From an uncultured Bacteroidales bacterium (GTDB lineage: Bacteria; Bacteroidota; Bacteroidia; Bacteroidales; Bacteroidaceae): 64,000 nucleotides of DNA. The notes under the pieces were generated by a model that was given only the letters and a program-made list of their open reading frames with translations, was not told the DNA's origin and made no database searches. Location: assembly GCA_902801485.1 (NCBI GenBank), contig CADCIP010000013.1, forward strand, positions 1 through 64,000, in the 5' to 3' direction. Positions 36,660-46,396 of this stretch are shown piece by piece; position 1 is the stretch's first letter; every line of letters begins with the position of its first letter. Made by a program: the position numbers and the translations under genes.

Positions 36660-36668
36660 TACCTTTGC
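36660..36668 (+). promoter_or_regulatory. -7 element TACCTTTGC of the MaoC-like gene
   Basis: TACCTTTGC is a perfect -7 match 26 bp before the ATG at 36695, supporting that start over the in-frame start at 36656. Confidence 0.6.
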
Positions 36669-36694
36669 CAAACGAAACACAAAAAATATGTATT

Positions 36695-37162
36695 ATGAGC
36701 AAAGTTGTTATCAATTCATACGAAGATTTCCTGCCATATGTCGGACAGGTATTGGGTGCCAGTGATTACGTAGAACTCCCACAGGAACGTATTAATATGT
36801 TTGCCGATGCCACATTAGACCATCAGTGGATTCATGTAGATGTCGAGAAGGCAAAAGCCGAGAGCCCCTTTGGTCAAACCATAGCACACGGCTACCTGAC
36901 TCTTAGCATGCTCCCCTATCTGTGGGACCAGATTATTGAAGTAAACAATCTGGAGCGTATGATGAACTATGGTATGGACAAGATGAAATTTGCCCAGCCT
37001 GTACTTAGCGGACAGCACATTCGCATGACGACAAAACTTGAGGAACTGGCCAATTTACGTGGTGCCATAAAGACCACCATCAAGTTTACCATAGAGATTC
37101 AGGAAACAGGCAAAAAAGCTCTGGAGGGTCTCGCAACCTTTATCTATTACTTCAAGGCATAG
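36695..37162 (+). CDS. MaoC-like (R)-hydratase
   Basis: About 155 residues. The hot-dog fold hydratase motif is clear: the catalytic Asp and His in ATLDHQWIHVDVEKA (D-x4-H), then SPFGQTIAHGYLTLSMLPYL. The family hydrates enoyl-CoA or related thioesters in the cytoplasm. YGMDKMKFAQPVLSGQHIRM is the usual substrate-tunnel segment. No fatty-acid or polyhydroxyalkanoate genes adjoin, so the pathway is open. It is convergent with the SLC13 gene, 7 bp apart. Confidence 0.9.
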   Translation: MSKVVINSYEDFLPYVGQVLGASDYVELPQERINMFADATLDHQWIHVDVEKAKAESPFGQTIAHGYLTLSMLPYLWDQIIEVNNLERMMNYGMDKMKFAQPVLSGQHIRMTTKLEELANLRGAIKTTIKFTIEIQETGKKALEGLATFIYYFKA

Positions 37163-37169
37163 CGCGCAA

Positions 37170-38582
37170 CTATTGCAGAGGGAACATCACAATCCATCCA
37201 AAACCCAGAAGAGCACCTGCAACACCTATAACAACTCCAACTTTCACCATATTAAGAGTAGGAACAAGGCCTGTAGAACTTGCTATGGCATTTGGCGGAG
37301 TAGAGATAGGCAATGTCATAGCCAGAGAGCAATTGATGGCCACATAAACAAGCAAAGATGTTGCACCGCCATAAGGAGTGAGGGAATCACCCAACGCAGT
37401 TCCCAAAAGGGCCAGTATCGGCATCACCATATTGGCAGCCGATGTGTTGGATATAAAAGTGGAGATAGCGTAGATTAAAAATCCGGATACAAGAATAACA
37501 ACCAAAGTTGACCAGGAAGCAAAGGGAATGACATGAAGGAGCATGTCGTCCAATCCCGTTTGATTGCAGGCAGTACCAAGGGCAAAGCCACCTGCAACCA
37601 TCCATAGTACTGCCCAGTCGATATTCGCAAAGTCCTCTTTTTTGAAGACACCGGTAACAGCAAAAATGGCAAAGGGTACCATAGCCACAACATTCGAATC
37701 GCAACCTGTCCACTCACCGGTAACCCAAAGCGCAATGGTAAGGACAAATGTAACGACCACAATCCAGTAATCACGGCCATGAGGTTTCGAGTCCTCAATC
37801 TCTACTACTATCGTTTCCGACTTAAAAGGATAGAGCCATAACAACAGTCCCCAGGCAAGAAACAACATTACTATTACATAGGGAACCATGTGCATCATCC
37901 ATGTTTGAAAACTCACTTCAATACCCATTGCTTCCAACTGTCCAATAGCGATAGCGTTAGGCGGTGTGCCTATAGGGGTACCTAATCCGCCCAAATTAGC
38001 TGCAACAGGTATAGACAGAGCCAGGCCTATGCGTCCTCGCTCATCCTTTGGCATCCGACTCAAAACGGGAACCATAAAGGTAAACATCATTGCTGCAGTA
38101 GCCGTATTCGACATGAACATCGAGAACACGCCATTCAGTAAAAGGAAACCAAGTAGCACGAACGCGGGACGCTTGCCAAACAACTGTAGAATATTTTTGG
38201 CAAGAAAAGCATCCAGACCGACTTTGTTAGCGCTGTTGGCCAATATGAAACCTCCTAGGAAAAGGATAATGATGGGGTTGGCAAAGGAAGCCATCAAGTC
38301 GGCATGACTTGCAGCAGTTCCTTCTGCAAAACTGCCATTAGATAAAGGTGTTAACAGAAATGCCTCGTTACTGACAGTAAAAAGCAAGATGGTGATGATA
38401 CTGACAGAAGTAGCCCATGCAGGAATAATTTCAAATATCCACATCAGAGCAGCAAAGACAAATACCGCCAATGCACGTTGTTGCAAGACTGTCATTGCAT
38501 CAAGGCCAAGCCACGAAACAGGCATGAACCATAAAAGTAGTGTTACAGCCATCACAACAATCAAACCAATAGATTTTCTCAT
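37170..38582 (-). CDS. SLC13/DASS-family sodium-dicarboxylate transporter
   Basis: About 470 residues from MRKSIGLIVVMAVTLLLWF, with 11-12 hydrophobic helices. Two SNT motifs that bind Na+ and carboxylate are present, FMSNTATAAMM and FISNTSAANMVMPIL. GTPIGTPPNAIAIG and ISTPPNAIASSTG are the matching repeat-hairpin segments. The likely substrates are succinate, fumarate or citrate imported with Na+. A weak -7-like TATTTATGC lies at 38609-38617. The next gene downstream is convergent. Confidence 0.92.
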   Translation of the reverse strand: MRKSIGLIVVMAVTLLLWFMPVSWLGLDAMTVLQQRALAVFVFAALMWIFEIIPAWATSVSIITILLFTVSNEAFLLTPLSNGSFAEGTAASHADLMASFANPIIILFLGGFILANSANKVGLDAFLAKNILQLFGKRPAFVLLGFLLLNGVFSMFMSNTATAAMMFTFMVPVLSRMPKDERGRIGLALSIPVAANLGGLGTPIGTPPNAIAIGQLEAMGIEVSFQTWMMHMVPYVIVMLFLAWGLLLWLYPFKSETIVVEIEDSKPHGRDYWIVVVTFVLTIALWVTGEWTGCDSNVVAMVPFAIFAVTGVFKKEDFANIDWAVLWMVAGGFALGTACNQTGLDDMLLHVIPFASWSTLVVILVSGFLIYAISTFISNTSAANMVMPILALLGTALGDSLTPYGGATSLLVYVAINCSLAMTLPISTPPNAIASSTGLVPTLNMVKVGVVIGVAGALLGFGWIVMFPLQ

Positions 38583-38662
38583 TTCATAATTATTTATTGA
38601 ATCGACTTGCATAAATAGAAAGAATGTTTGTTAAATCAAAATATTACTCTAATTTCTGCGTC

Positions 38663-39157
38663 CTATTTGCAATTTCTCAGTCTTTCGTTCAACAAATCGC
38701 ATAGTTGAGGAGACATTTTGACACCATCAATAGGTATGAGTTCATGAGGACCGTTAAAAATCTTGCTGGCAATACGTCCCCTGATGGTTGGACTATACAC
38801 TTTCTTTTCAACTTTCATATAGATAGACAGTTGCCTCGTAAATGGGCTGGAAATACTGAATGGAACACGCTCGATACGCTCTACTTCGACTAAGCGTATT
38901 ACCCAGTCTTTTCGGTTTATTCTAGTTTGAATAATACACTTATCTGTGATGGTCAAATACGGTTTACGAGAATTTTATATTGTAGCTTCAAGCATAAACA
39001 CGCCGCCAATACCGAATAAAAACAATGCTGTCCAACATCTTAAGTCGCCGGTTTTACCATGAAAAAGCGCAAAAATGCAAACCGCACTACATAATAAAGC
39101 GACTATGCCTGATAAATAACTTTTCCAATCAATACGATATATTACTATTGATTCCAT
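38663..39157 (-). pseudogene. STM3941-like membrane protein broken by an in-frame stop
   Basis: One frame encodes a 60-residue part (39157-38975: MESIVIYRIDWKSYLSGIVA, two hydrophobic helices, ending LEATI), a TAA at 38977-38975, and then, still in the same frame, NSRKPYLTITDKCIIQ through LLNERLRNCK to 38663. Together they give about 165 residues with the layout of STM3941-family proteins: N-terminal strand, two membrane helices, then a PH-like domain with DWVIRLVEVERIERV. A nonsense mutation therefore probably interrupted the gene. Its ATG overlaps the stop of the upstream gene (TAATG). Confidence 0.65.
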
Positions 39158-40038
39158 TATTTCCTCAATTTTTCTATATTATAAGGGATATAATATGTAG
39201 AATTCTTAATCTCTGAAACATATTCTCCGTTGATGAAAAGAGTTCTCCAGGGAAAGATTTCCATCAGCTTTTCTTTCATTTCCTTTGCCAAACCATCTAT
39301 TTCTATGACCTTCCTCTCGTCACCTTCCTTCCGAGATATAGTAGCCCTGACTTTGCAGTCAAGAAGTTGTCCCAATGAATTCAGCTGAAGCTTTCCTACA
39401 GAAAATTTAACAATCTTCACATCAGCCAGTTCCGGATAGTTTTCAACATGAAGGGGGAATTCTTGGGCTATTGACTCCGCTTTCTTGTCATAAAAACTCT
39501 TCTTAAAGGAGAAACCATTCACCGCCACCATATTATGATATGACTTACAGTCGGTTACCTTGCCATTTTTGATGGTAAAGATCTGCTCATATTCATGGTT
39601 TCTTTCATAGCCCATATGCTCGTAGTACAGTATAGGCCCTTTTGCTGCTCTGATGTTGTAATCCACCCATGAGGCCAAAATGTTTTTCTTCTTATAATAA
39701 TCTTTAAAAACACGTTGCATATCGGCCGTAGGAATCCGTACCGTATAGTCTTTCTTTGCTACTTCGCTATAACATTCCACCAATATGCTGTCAAGGAAGA
39801 GCTGTTTATTGTATATACTCCAGTATGCAGTATAACCGGACCAGTTGGAAGTTACCTCATCGCGATTTTCAGGAAGAATGGAATCCACACCGCGTCTTAG
39901 TATCGAGTCCGAACCTATGGGTTTTCCTAAAAGAAACCACTTCTCTCCGTTAATATAAATCACATCGCCTTCTTGTCCTGTTGCAAAAGCAACAAAGGAG
40001 AGTACAAAGGCATAAAGAAGAATAATGACCTTTTTCAT
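39157..40038 (-). CDS. Secreted protein of unknown function
   Basis: About 293 residues from MKKVIILLYAFVLSFVAFAT, a clear signal peptide; the start at 40074 lies in the promoter and is rejected. The rest is Lys/Tyr-rich with no recognised domain. The C-terminal part (KFSVGKLQLNSLGQLLDCKV ... EIDGLAKEMKEKLMEIFPW) looks like a TonB-C or energy-transducer-like beta-alpha fold, but I am not sure. Expressed from a promoter at 40071-40101 and cotranscribed with the broken STM3941-like gene. Confidence 0.7.
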   Translation of the reverse strand: MKKVIILLYAFVLSFVAFATGQEGDVIYINGEKWFLLGKPIGSDSILRRGVDSILPENRDEVTSNWSGYTAYWSIYNKQLFLDSILVECYSEVAKKDYTVRIPTADMQRVFKDYYKKKNILASWVDYNIRAAKGPILYYEHMGYERNHEYEQIFTIKNGKVTDCKSYHNMVAVNGFSFKKSFYDKKAESIAQEFPLHVENYPELADVKIVKFSVGKLQLNSLGQLLDCKVRATISRKEGDERKVIEIDGLAKEMKEKLMEIFPWRTLFINGEYVSEIKNSTYYIPYNIEKLRK

Positions 40039-40070
40039 CGTTCTGTGTGCTGTAATTGCTGATTCCTTTG

Positions 40071-40101
40071 ACAAAAGTAGGAATTATTTAAGGAATAACA
40101 A
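40071..40101 (-). promoter_or_regulatory. Promoter of the secreted hypothetical gene
   Basis: Minus-strand TTG (40101-40099), a 19-bp spacer and TACTTTTGT (40079-40071), 32 bp before the ATG at 40038. Between here and 40281 nothing else was recognised. Confidence 0.6.
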
Positions 40102-40280
40102 AAGGTTTCCCACAAAGAATCTCTTTTGTTTTGTATTATTTAACTATCGTTGATTTCCTCTCCGAGGAATAGTTGACAGTTTTCCTGGATTGGTTGCCTT
40201 CTTTCCTAAGAACGTATACTTCGTACGGATATTGTTTACTCTTCATCTGTTTTTCATAGAGGCACAAAAAATAAATATTA

Positions 40281-40304
40281 GGGCGCCTGCTTTCGCAAGC
40301 GCCC
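40281..40304 (-). terminator. Intrinsic terminator of the large surface-protein gene
   Basis: GGGCGC and GCGCCC arms (with a TTGC/GCAG continuation) close on a GAAA-type tetraloop; the minus strand then runs into TAATATTTATTTTTT. It lies 36 bp after the stop codon at 40340. The plus strand also has a short T tract, so it may act in both directions. Confidence 0.8.
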
Positions 40305-40339
40305 ATTTTTCGTTAGGATTAACTTTATCGTCCTCGTTG

Positions 40340-43300
40340 TTATTTAATTACAACTTTCTTACCGTTGATGATATTGAGACCCTTCTGCACCTTGCTCAGA
40401 CGCTGACCAGAGAGGTTGTAAATACCTCCAATGTTAATGTTAAGGTTAACGTTATCGTTGAAGTCAGCATTTTCTATTCCATCGGGGTCTTCGTCTTCGT
40501 TGTGATAGCCGAGAACATTATCATACAGAACCACCAGATGAGTTTTATCCAGTACGGGATGAGCATCCTCGCCCAATGTCTGGAACCAAACAACATTCTC
40601 GCCCTGATTGTCACCATTCAGACTATAGCAGATTTCTCCGCTTGCCAACTGAGCATCAGTAGCCTTTGTACCACGCTCAACAGCACCCGGAACCAGGCTC
40701 TGCTCTGCATAGTAAACATTATTAACCGTGCAGCCATTACGTGAGAGTACGTCAGAAGGATATGAGGTAGGTTCTGCGGCAGTATCATACTTAGAAAGAA
40801 CCAGGACATTAGTGAGAGTGAGGCTTCCGTCGCGCCAGCCACATACACCTCCAAAAGAGTTTGCATTCGGAGCGATGACAGTACAGTTGATGAGACAGTT
40901 GCTGACAGTAACATTTCCACCGCCTCTGCTACACCCCGTAACACCGCCGCTGGTAGCGTCACCTTCTATGTCATTGTGCATAACAACGGCAATCTCACAG
41001 TTCTCAATCTTTGTAGAGCCTGATGTATAGCGAGTAAGACCGCCCATGCGCTGCATATCGCCGTAGTATTCACCTGTCAGTTTCAGATTCTTGACGGTGG
41101 CGTTTTCCAGCTCGTAGAATAGAGCACAGCCACGTCCGCCTAAGAACTTGATATAAACGTTCTCCAAAGCATGGCCCTGACCGTCAAGTGTACCGCTATA
41201 GTTAATACCACTATCATTATTTCCTTCGGTGTTATTACCGAAAGGCTGCATCCCAATGCCTGTCATATCGATGTCATTCACAAGCTTCGCCTTGATAGAG
41301 TGGTTATAATTAAGGAAAAGGGCACGATATGCAACGAACTGCTCGGGAGTGGAGATGAGGTAGTAGCCATCGTTATCCACTTCAGGCACAATGTTGGCAA
41401 AGGCTACAGCTACCTCTTCTTCCATTGCTGTGTAAGGATTCAGAGCCTCTTCCGTGCTGTAAGTTCCGTTGTGGAATGCTGAAAGCATTGCTTGGGCAGC
41501 ATCGAAAATGGCATCACGATCTGCTTCACTGAATACCATTTCACCAGTTTCGTACCACTCGCCTTCATCGTCCTTTGCAACCAAAGGCAGATTTCCGCCC
41601 TCGATGTATTCAAGTGTAGATGCAAATTTGTAAAGGTCAACGTAAGCACGCTTGCCTTCGTAAACTTCCTGGAAGGTTTCAGAGAACTGTTTTGCAAGAT
41701 TGGCCTTAGCTTCAACAGTCTCTGCTGCGTCAATCGCACCGATGATTTCATGAAGCTTTCTTTTCAGTTCAGCAGGGAAGTTTGGACTTGCATTGGGATC
41801 ATCGAAGTCTTCATCAATGGTGTAATCGATGATAGCCTGAGCACGTTCCTTCATGTTCTCAAGCACCGTGCTGAAAGCATCGTCAGCCTCTTCTCCACAG
41901 TAAATCACCTTGATGGGCCCCCAGCCTGCCCAGTCGTTGCTGTACTTTGTACCTTGGCTCTTTATACCGATGGTGAGTTTGCCATCCTCACCTACGTATG
42001 CAATGGTGTATGCCTGATAGCGGCCTGCATTTGCAGCAGCAGCCATTCCATAAGGACCATGAACAGCAAAGCCGAGGAGTTCTGCGCCATTGTTTTCTGC
42101 CTGTTCCTCATCGGTAGAGGAGAAGTCATCGTAGATAGGGAGGTCCAATGCACCCTGACCATGCAGGTTACAGTTCACCTGATCAATGGTATCAGCAACG
42201 GCAATGTAGTCCTCAATGACAGTGGGGAAGTAATTGAAGATGCCGTTAGCATAGACACCTGCAGCATAGTTGGTGCTGTAGCGGTTGTTACTGGGACGGA
42301 AGGCACCGCTCAAGCCTACGAGGTAGTAACCGGACTTCATGCCTTCAACAGTCTGATACATATCGCCAGTTCTGTTCCAGGCCTCAACGCCCACAACATC
42401 CTTGCCGTTTTCATCCTTGACTGTGCCATAAGCGTTGCACCAGGCACCAGTCCAATATTCTGTATTCTTCTTGGCGAAGTCGCTATTGGGAATCAGCCAG
42501 CTAATGTCAGTGCCGGGAACATAATCCTCGGCAATGGCATGTTTCAGCCACTCGTCAACACGCTCAATCTCGGCTTGGATTTCCTCTGCGGTAGCGGTAT
42601 GCTCTTCGATGATATATTCGTAGGTGCCGAGAGGATTGTCCTCGCTGGGTTCGTCATTCTCCGAGAGATAAGCTTCGAGAGATGTACGAAGGTTACCAGA
42701 GAAAGTCTGGTCATTCTCGAGGAATGTCTTCACCTCTTCGCACTTGTCAATATAGGCCTTATATACCGCTGCGTTCTCCTGAACGGCAGCCTTCACAGCA
42801 TCAAGAGCATCGTAAGCGTCAGCAAGGCCAATAATAGTAGTTGCACTACCCAGAGCCGCAGCTACGGTCTTCCATTCGTCAAGCAATGTCTGAGTGGCAA
42901 TGACGCCTTCTTCTGCCTTTCCCTCCTCGTAAGACTGAATCACAGGAGCAATGCCCTTAATGTCTTCATCCTTCGTAGCAGTGAAGTATTGCTCAGCACC
43001 ATAGATAACTATACCATGTGTGGGGGATGGCAAAGGATTTTCATCAGTACCGATAGTCTGATACCATACGGGATTACGGAATTGACTGCCGTTTGCCTTC
43101 CATGCGAGGGAACCGGATACAATAGCTTCCTCAGGTAGGAAAGTTACATCTTCAGGATTATTTTCATAACCAGTTTCTGTAACACCAGAACCTTCCAAAG
43201 CATAACAGTTCTTTATAACAACGGTATTATTATTGGGGTGACGTGCCCAGCTGCGAGCAGGATCGGGGTATGCATCAATAGTACCCATAGCAAAACAGTT

Positions 43301-46054
43301 GGTTACCTCGGCATACTGACCCAGCCAGCCGGAGAACAAACCATTCTCTGTATGAGTATCGTTTAGGACATGTACGTTACCAATGAAACCGCAATTGCTG
43401 ATAGTCATGTGGCAAGCAGAACCCATAGCACAACCAAAGAGACCTGCACCGTTAGTACCGCCATCAACTGTTGCATCGCCCATATTCAGCACACCACTGA
43501 TGGTGATATGACCTGGCCAGTTGGCCGACATACCTACGACACCTGTGTAACCCTGACCCAGGATAGAGCATGTTTTGTCCAACACGACATTTTTTACAAA
43601 CACACCTTCTGCTGCCCGTGCGTCTTCTGCGCTAAGGCCGCCAAAACCATTTGATGGCTGGCTGTTCATTACACCGATAAGACCTGCGCCCCTCTTTCCA
43701 GGTAAATTGATTTGGAGGTTACTGATGGTGTGGTACTGACCATCGAAATTGCCATAGAAAGGAGTCGTCTCATTACCGATTTGCGGATAGCTGCGATCGG
43801 GATAGGTCGCACTGTACTCTTCCATGTCTATATCGGCAGTCAGACGTGCGCTGACACCCAAGTTCACCTCGGCGGCATAGTGGGCCCACCACATAAGCTG
43901 AGCGGCATTGCCAATCTCGTACCAGCCATCAACGGGAGTCATGTAGTTTTCATCCAAATGTCCGCAAATAGTACATATACCATCACTATATTGATGGCTG
44001 GGAACAATAGCACTATACGTATTGGAATATGTTACATCGCCTATAGGCTTGCCGTCGCAGCCATAGTTTTCGGCAGAGGTATAAACCAACGCGCCCTCCT
44101 TCTTAAGAGGCAATGGGTATTCGTCTTCGCCAATCTTCTGATAGAAGCGGTCGAGTCCTTCCTCCTTCTCATTCAGTAAATAGGCAAGTTCGCCACTCTT
44201 AACGGCATCTTCATTCTCTAATAAGGTGTATAGGGATACGTCCCCGCCTACATTATAATTATGAAGGCTATAGACATTTTTAGCACGAATAGAGCCAGGA
44301 TTACGGGAGATAGTCTGCGTGTCACCGCCTACGTTGTTAATCGTTCCGATGAAAGCACAGTTGGTTAAATAGTTCGTGCCATTTGCCCAGCCGCAGATGC
44401 CACCAACAGCTTCTGAACCTTCTACACCATTGATGTCGCCCGCATAGATACAGTTCTCAAAGGAAGCATTTGTGCCACCACAATTCAACAGACCACCGTG
44501 AGAACAGTCACCGGTATGGGTGGTGTTGATGGTAATATCGGAAAATACGTTGCGCACCTTATGGTTGCTGCCATAGATACGGCCGACGATAGAACCGGCA
44601 TTTCGTGCGTCAGTGCTAATCGTACCGTGCATAACAACATTCTCGAACACGGCTCCAGTTCCAGTAGCTAAGTACCATTTCGGGAAAAAGGCGGCATAGT
44701 CTTCTGTGATATCTACCATCTCGATGGTGAGCGTATGGCCCTGACCGTTAAAGCTACTCTCTATCCAGTCGTTGGTGTTGAAGATAACCTGGCCAGGTTC
44801 GGGCTTGCACTCCACATCGTTCGTCAGTTTCAAGTTAAACTTACAACCGTTCTGGAAGCGGTTCCAGCTTTCTGCCAGGAAAAGGTCTTCTCCACTGCTG
44901 ATAAGGAAAGACTTATCGGAAATATCGAATCTTTCGGGATTGTTGAAGTCGAAAGCGTTCCAATTGAACTGGCCGCAAGTGGTGCAGACACCATACTTGT
45001 CGTATGTGTGCTTTGTTGCTGTGTCGCTACCAATATTGGAGAAGGTAAGCTCACCTTCAGCCTGACCTTGGCAATTGGTTGCAGAAGATGCATAAACCTG
45101 ACCCGTGCCAAATACGGCTGGCACAGGATAGGGGTCTGTACCAATCCTCTGCACCCAACGAATCTGACTTTGGTCGCTGTTCAGCTGATAGCAAACCTTT
45201 CCGCTTGCCACATCTGCGGAAGACACAAGGGTTGTTGCCAAGCCGAGCTTGCCCCAGTCGTTGGTGACATAGTTATTGGCGCTGGCACCCGTGGGACGGT
45301 TTTTGTAGCTGTCGGCATTGTAAGTTTCCAGGTTCAATACTTCAAGAGGGGCATCGCTATAGCGTACGAGGCCGGCACTCTTGCCGTCTGACCAATTGAA
45401 GTCACTTTCTGCATCATTAATGACCAGACAGTTTGCGATATTTACGCGTGCTGCATCTATCCAGGCAGCAAGACCACCGCATCTATGCGTGGTGGAGCCA
45501 GTAATCTTGATTTTAGAAAGGCAGTTCTCGATGAGTGCTACCTTGTTCAGCTGACCGGCAATACCACCAATGCTGGCATCTGCATTATCCTCAAAACTGG
45601 CTTCTACATGCACATCAACGAAGCAGTCGCGGATGACACCTGAACTGTAATTGGCAATAGCAGCAGTATGCTTATACTTCCCTGCCCTAAGGGTTCCCTG
45701 CACCTTCAGTCTTTTGATGATGGCACGCTGATCAATAGAACGGAAGAGCGCAGGACCTTCACCGTCCGTACCTTCCGAGAAATCGATTGTAATGGTGTGA
45801 CCTGCGCCATCAAAAGTGCCGAGATAGTTAGAATTGTTGGCGGCAATCTTGGTGTTGTTGGTGCCGAGGTCAATGTCAGCCGTGAGGATGGCATTGGCAT
45901 CCTTTTCTCCACCATTGACGAGTTCGACGAAGGCGAAATAGTCTTCCGTCGATCCGATCTGGTAAACGCCGTTTATTTTGTCCAGCGCATACGCAGACAT
46001 GTTATAGACCACCATGATGGTCATCAAGCATGTGTTAAGTAGTTTTCTTCTCAT
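40340..46054 (-). CDS. Giant modular secreted surface protein
   Basis: About 1904 residues from MRRKLLNTCLMTIMVVYNMS, a signal peptide; the longer frame overlaps the promoter. Four modules share an opening such as GVYQIGSTEDYFAFVELVNG and GWYEIGNAAQLMWW, beta-helix-like repeats with cysteines (GLUG-like), and a closing WVQRIGTDPYPVP or FYQKIGEDEYPLP. Between modules are CxxC knuckles (GVCTTCGQFNW, GICTICGHLD). A galactose-binding-like segment lies at about residues 1105-1290 (GAWCNAYGTVKD ... YSNDWAGWGPIKVIYCG). The tail NLSGQRLSKVQKG...NGKKVVIK resembles the type A C-terminal secretion domain of Bacteroidetes. Probably a cell-surface adhesin or glycan-binding protein; ligand unknown. Confidence 0.8.
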   Translation of the reverse strand: MRRKLLNTCLMTIMVVYNMSAYALDKINGVYQIGSTEDYFAFVELVNGGEKDANAILTADIDLGTNNTKIAANNSNYLGTFDGAGHTITIDFSEGTDGEGPALFRSIDQRAIIKRLKVQGTLRAGKYKHTAAIANYSSGVIRDCFVDVHVEASFEDNADASIGGIAGQLNKVALIENCLSKIKITGSTTHRCGGLAAWIDAARVNIANCLVINDAESDFNWSDGKSAGLVRYSDAPLEVLNLETYNADSYKNRPTGASANNYVTNDWGKLGLATTLVSSADVASGKVCYQLNSDQSQIRWVQRIGTDPYPVPAVFGTGQVYASSATNCQGQAEGELTFSNIGSDTATKHTYDKYGVCTTCGQFNWNAFDFNNPERFDISDKSFLISSGEDLFLAESWNRFQNGCKFNLKLTNDVECKPEPGQVIFNTNDWIESSFNGQGHTLTIEMVDITEDYAAFFPKWYLATGTGAVFENVVMHGTISTDARNAGSIVGRIYGSNHKVRNVFSDITINTTHTGDCSHGGLLNCGGTNASFENCIYAGDINGVEGSEAVGGICGWANGTNYLTNCAFIGTINNVGGDTQTISRNPGSIRAKNVYSLHNYNVGGDVSLYTLLENEDAVKSGELAYLLNEKEEGLDRFYQKIGEDEYPLPLKKEGALVYTSAENYGCDGKPIGDVTYSNTYSAIVPSHQYSDGICTICGHLDENYMTPVDGWYEIGNAAQLMWWAHYAAEVNLGVSARLTADIDMEEYSATYPDRSYPQIGNETTPFYGNFDGQYHTISNLQINLPGKRGAGLIGVMNSQPSNGFGGLSAEDARAAEGVFVKNVVLDKTCSILGQGYTGVVGMSANWPGHITISGVLNMGDATVDGGTNGAGLFGCAMGSACHMTISNCGFIGNVHVLNDTHTENGLFSGWLGQYAEVTNCFAMGTIDAYPDPARSWARHPNNNTVVIKNCYALEGSGVTETGYENNPEDVTFLPEEAIVSGSLAWKANGSQFRNPVWYQTIGTDENPLPSPTHGIVIYGAEQYFTATKDEDIKGIAPVIQSYEEGKAEEGVIATQTLLDEWKTVAAALGSATTIIGLADAYDALDAVKAAVQENAAVYKAYIDKCEEVKTFLENDQTFSGNLRTSLEAYLSENDEPSEDNPLGTYEYIIEEHTATAEEIQAEIERVDEWLKHAIAEDYVPGTDISWLIPNSDFAKKNTEYWTGAWCNAYGTVKDENGKDVVGVEAWNRTGDMYQTVEGMKSGYYLVGLSGAFRPSNNRYSTNYAAGVYANGIFNYFPTVIEDYIAVADTIDQVNCNLHGQGALDLPIYDDFSSTDEEQAENNGAELLGFAVHGPYGMAAAANAGRYQAYTIAYVGEDGKLTIGIKSQGTKYSNDWAGWGPIKVIYCGEEADDAFSTVLENMKERAQAIIDYTIDEDFDDPNASPNFPAELKRKLHEIIGAIDAAETVEAKANLAKQFSETFQEVYEGKRAYVDLYKFASTLEYIEGGNLPLVAKDDEGEWYETGEMVFSEADRDAIFDAAQAMLSAFHNGTYSTEEALNPYTAMEEEVAVAFANIVPEVDNDGYYLISTPEQFVAYRALFLNYNHSIKAKLVNDIDMTGIGMQPFGNNTEGNNDSGINYSGTLDGQGHALENVYIKFLGGRGCALFYELENATVKNLKLTGEYYGDMQRMGGLTRYTSGSTKIENCEIAVVMHNDIEGDATSGGVTGCSRGGGNVTVSNCLINCTVIAPNANSFGGVCGWRDGSLTLTNVLVLSKYDTAAEPTSYPSDVLSRNGCTVNNVYYAEQSLVPGAVERGTKATDAQLASGEICYSLNGDNQGENVVWFQTLGEDAHPVLDKTHLVVLYDNVLGYHNEDEDPDGIENADFNDNVNLNINIGGIYNLSGQRLSKVQKGLNIINGKKVVIK

Positions 46055-46106
46055 TGAATAATGAATTAAAATTAACAAAAAAAATGTATAATGTATATTT
46101 TCCGAC

Positions 46107-46115
46107 GCAAAAGTA
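46107..46115 (-). promoter_or_regulatory. -7 element TACTTTTGC of the surface-protein gene
   Basis: Minus-strand TACTTTTGC fits the consensus and lies 52 bp upstream of the ATG at 46054. Confidence 0.55.
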
Positions 46116-46229
46116 GTGAATCTTTGCTTATGTTCGTTCCTTATCAGATAAGTTTTTTTTATTGCGGATATATGATGCAAAATAAATGCATGAAGACGGC
46201 AAAAATTACACAATTGTACCTCAATTGGG

Positions 46230-46257
46230 TAGCGGTTATAGGTTAGCGGTTATCGTT
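46230..46257 (+). repeat. Four degenerate heptads (TAGCGGT type)
   Basis: TAGCGGT, TATAGGT, TAGCGGT and TATCGTT follow without gap. The reverse complement resembles the ACCTATA array at 134-168. It lies in the intergenic space between the surface protein and the PP2C gene. Confidence 0.75.
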
Positions 46258-46295
46258 AAGGTTGAAAAAAGTGAACTGCACCAAGGGCTTGAATT

Positions 46296-46335
46296 TTTCA
46301 ATCCTGTCTGAAAACCTTTCAATCTTGTCTGAAAA
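46296..46335 (+). repeat. Pair of 19-bp direct repeats, 21-bp period
   Basis: TTTCAATCCTGTCTGAAAA (46296-46314) recurs as TTTCAATCTTGTCTGAAAA (46317-46335) with one mismatch, spaced two helical turns apart. It lies just upstream of the T-tract promoter and could be a regulator-binding site. Confidence 0.7.
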
Positions 46336-46357
46336 TTCAAAATAAAGACCAGGGTTA

Positions 46358-46390
46358 TTGTAGAAGATGCTTTTTTTTTTTTACTTTTGT
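46358..46390 (+). promoter_or_regulatory. Promoter with a 12-T tract in its spacer
   Basis: TTG at 46358-46360 and TACTTTTGT at 46382-46390 are 21 bp apart. Twelve consecutive T (46371-46382) fill the downstream part of the spacer, so slippage would change the spacing away from the usual 20 bp. Confidence 0.6.
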
Positions 46391-46396
46391 CTCACG

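Noticed and set aside
41492-43138. 548-residue antisense reading frame inside the large surface-protein gene
   Set aside because: The sense frame is intact with clear modular structure and a signal peptide; the antisense frame has no recognisable domain, promoter or ribosome-binding context.
44735-45391. 218-residue antisense frame in the same gene
   Set aside because: Shadow of the repetitive sense frame; no independent evidence.
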